A stretch of 5,814 bases of DNA from Candidatus Calidifonticultor daggyaiensis. GTDB lineage: Bacteria; Actinomycetota; Humimicrobiia; Humimicrobiales; Humimicrobiaceae. How positions within the stretch are numbered: the stretch's first letter is position 1; every line of letters begins with the position of its first letter. The stretch lies in the NCBI GenBank assembly GCA_015661035.1, contig JACVJA010000111.1, positions 1 through 5,814 on the forward strand, in the 5' to 3' direction. Below the pieces are notes generated by a model, which was not told the origin of the DNA, made no database searches, and was given only the letters and a program-made list of their open reading frames with translations. Below, piece by piece: positions 5,027-5,814 of the stretch. The position numbers and the translations under genes were made by a program.

Positions 5027-5814
5027 ATGAATAATAATGCTTACACTAAATTTGATAAGCCAAGTTTAAAGCTAACTGCTAAAAGCATATTTATAAATTT
5101 ACGTAGTTTAATAATCTTAGTTTTACTTGGGATATTGTTCTCTAGTTTGTCGCCTTATTTTTTAAAACTACAAAATTTTTCAAATATAGGAGTTCAAATT
5201 GCTGCAATAGCTATTGGATCTTTTGGAATGACTTTTGTAATAACAACTGGTGGTATTGATCTTTCTGTGGGTAGTATTTTAGCTTTGACAAGCATATTTA
5301 CCGGTATCCTTATTAGTACTTTGGGTTGGGGCTTAATTCAGACTATTATAGTAATTCTTATCGCTGGTTCTTTAATGGGGTTAGTAAATGGGGTTGGTGT
5401 TGTGTATTTAAGAATAGAACCATTACTTATGACTTTAGCAACTATGTTTATTTATAGAGGAATTGGATTACTTTTGACTGGTGGCAGGCCAGTTCCTATA
5501 AATTCAACAGCTTTTAAGACAATATTTGCAGAAGGTAAGATCTTAAATATTCCAAGCCCAGTAATTATAATGTTAGTGTTTTTAATTTTTTGTTGGTTTT
5601 TATTAAGCAAGACTATTTTTGGTTATAATGTACGCGCTGTAGGAGGCAATATAGAGGCAGCAAGAGTTGCAGGTATTAATATTTCTTTTACAAAAACGAT
5701 AACATATTTATTCATGGGGTTAATGTCTGCCGCAGCTGGTTTTATATTATCTGGAAGACTTGCTCATGGTATACCAACAATTGGCGAGACATTTGCTTTG
5801 GATACAATTGCTGC
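5027..5814 (+). CDS. Sugar ABC transporter permease (RbsC-like, BPD_transp_2), cut by right edge
   Basis: This is the membrane channel subunit of the CUT2 importer; two copies would pair with the double-domain ATPase. The window holds 262 codons, open to the right edge; relatives have about 310-350 residues, so roughly the last quarter is missing. After a short polar N-terminus come hydrophobic helices: LIILVLLGILFSSLSPYFL, QIAAIAIGSFGMTFVITTGG, then SILALTSIFTGILIS and further ones. Family motifs are TTGGIDLSVGSILAL, NGVGVVYLRIEPLLMTLATM, and the cytoplasmic coupling loop AVGGNIEAARVAGINI, which contacts the ATPase. Next comes the SGRLAHGIPTIGETFALDTIAA-like region that normally reads G..P..G...EL..IAA. 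The start directly follows the ATPase stop and has AAGGAG seven bases upstream. The frame shows no interruption. Substrate specificity is undetermined. Confidence 0.94.
   Translation, partial: MNNNAYTKFDKPSLKLTAKSIFINLRSLIILVLLGILFSSLSPYFLKLQNFSNIGVQIAAIAIGSFGMTFVITTGGIDLSVGSILALTSIFTGILISTLGWGLIQTIIVILIAGSLMGLVNGVGVVYLRIEPLLMTLATMFIYRGIGLLLTGGRPVPINSTAFKTIFAEGKILNIPSPVIIMLVFLIFCWFLLSKTIFGYNVRAVGGNIEAARVAGINISFTKTITYLFMGLMSAAAGFILSGRLAHGIPTIGETFALDTIA

Overview
This window comes from a strongly AT-rich bacterial chromosome. Third codon positions are nearly all A or T, and Shine-Dalgarno sites are purine-rich (AAGGAG, AAGGGGGG). A low-GC, probably anaerobic, sugar-fermenting bacterium would fit (Firmicutes-like or a similar lineage), but nothing here fixes the taxon. 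The theme is uptake and oxidoreduction of a sugar or polyol.

Layout. (1) Positions 1-504, minus strand: the N-terminal half of a zinc-dependent medium-chain (sorbitol/xylitol-type) dehydrogenase, running off the left edge. It is decayed: two in-frame stops, one frameshift and altered zinc-motif residues. (2) Positions 505-803: divergent intergenic region with a good plus-strand promoter candidate, a 13-bp direct repeat (two copies, 21 bp apart), an inverted repeat, and a possible 15-codon leader ORF overlapping the next start codon as ATGA. (3) Positions 804-1811: an intact aldo/keto reductase with its catalytic tetrad, followed by a weak terminator-like hairpin. (4) Positions 1812-2207: an AT-rich leader with no convincing gene. 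It holds a full Shine-Dalgarno placed in front of ATG-TAA, a candidate promoter, and the strong ribosome binding site of the next gene. (5) Positions 2208-5814: a CUT2-type (ribose/galactose/xylose class) ABC importer operon: substrate-binding lipoprotein, double-domain ATPase, then a membrane permease cut by the right edge.

How the parts work together. The lipoprotein would capture a monosaccharide or polyol outside the membrane, the permease would form the channel and the ATPase would power import. The reductase, and formerly the dehydrogenase, could interconvert sugars and polyols, but the true substrate cannot be read from sequence. A perfect 18-bp stem-loop without a U-tract separates the binding-protein gene from the ATPase gene. 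The ATPase gene has no visible Shine-Dalgarno, which fits a high binding-protein to ATPase ratio. The permease start directly abuts the ATPase stop and has a good ribosome binding site.

No wholly new system is evident. The points most worth following are the intercistronic hairpin, the paired operator-like repeats, the start-stop element in the leader, and the decayed dehydrogenase.
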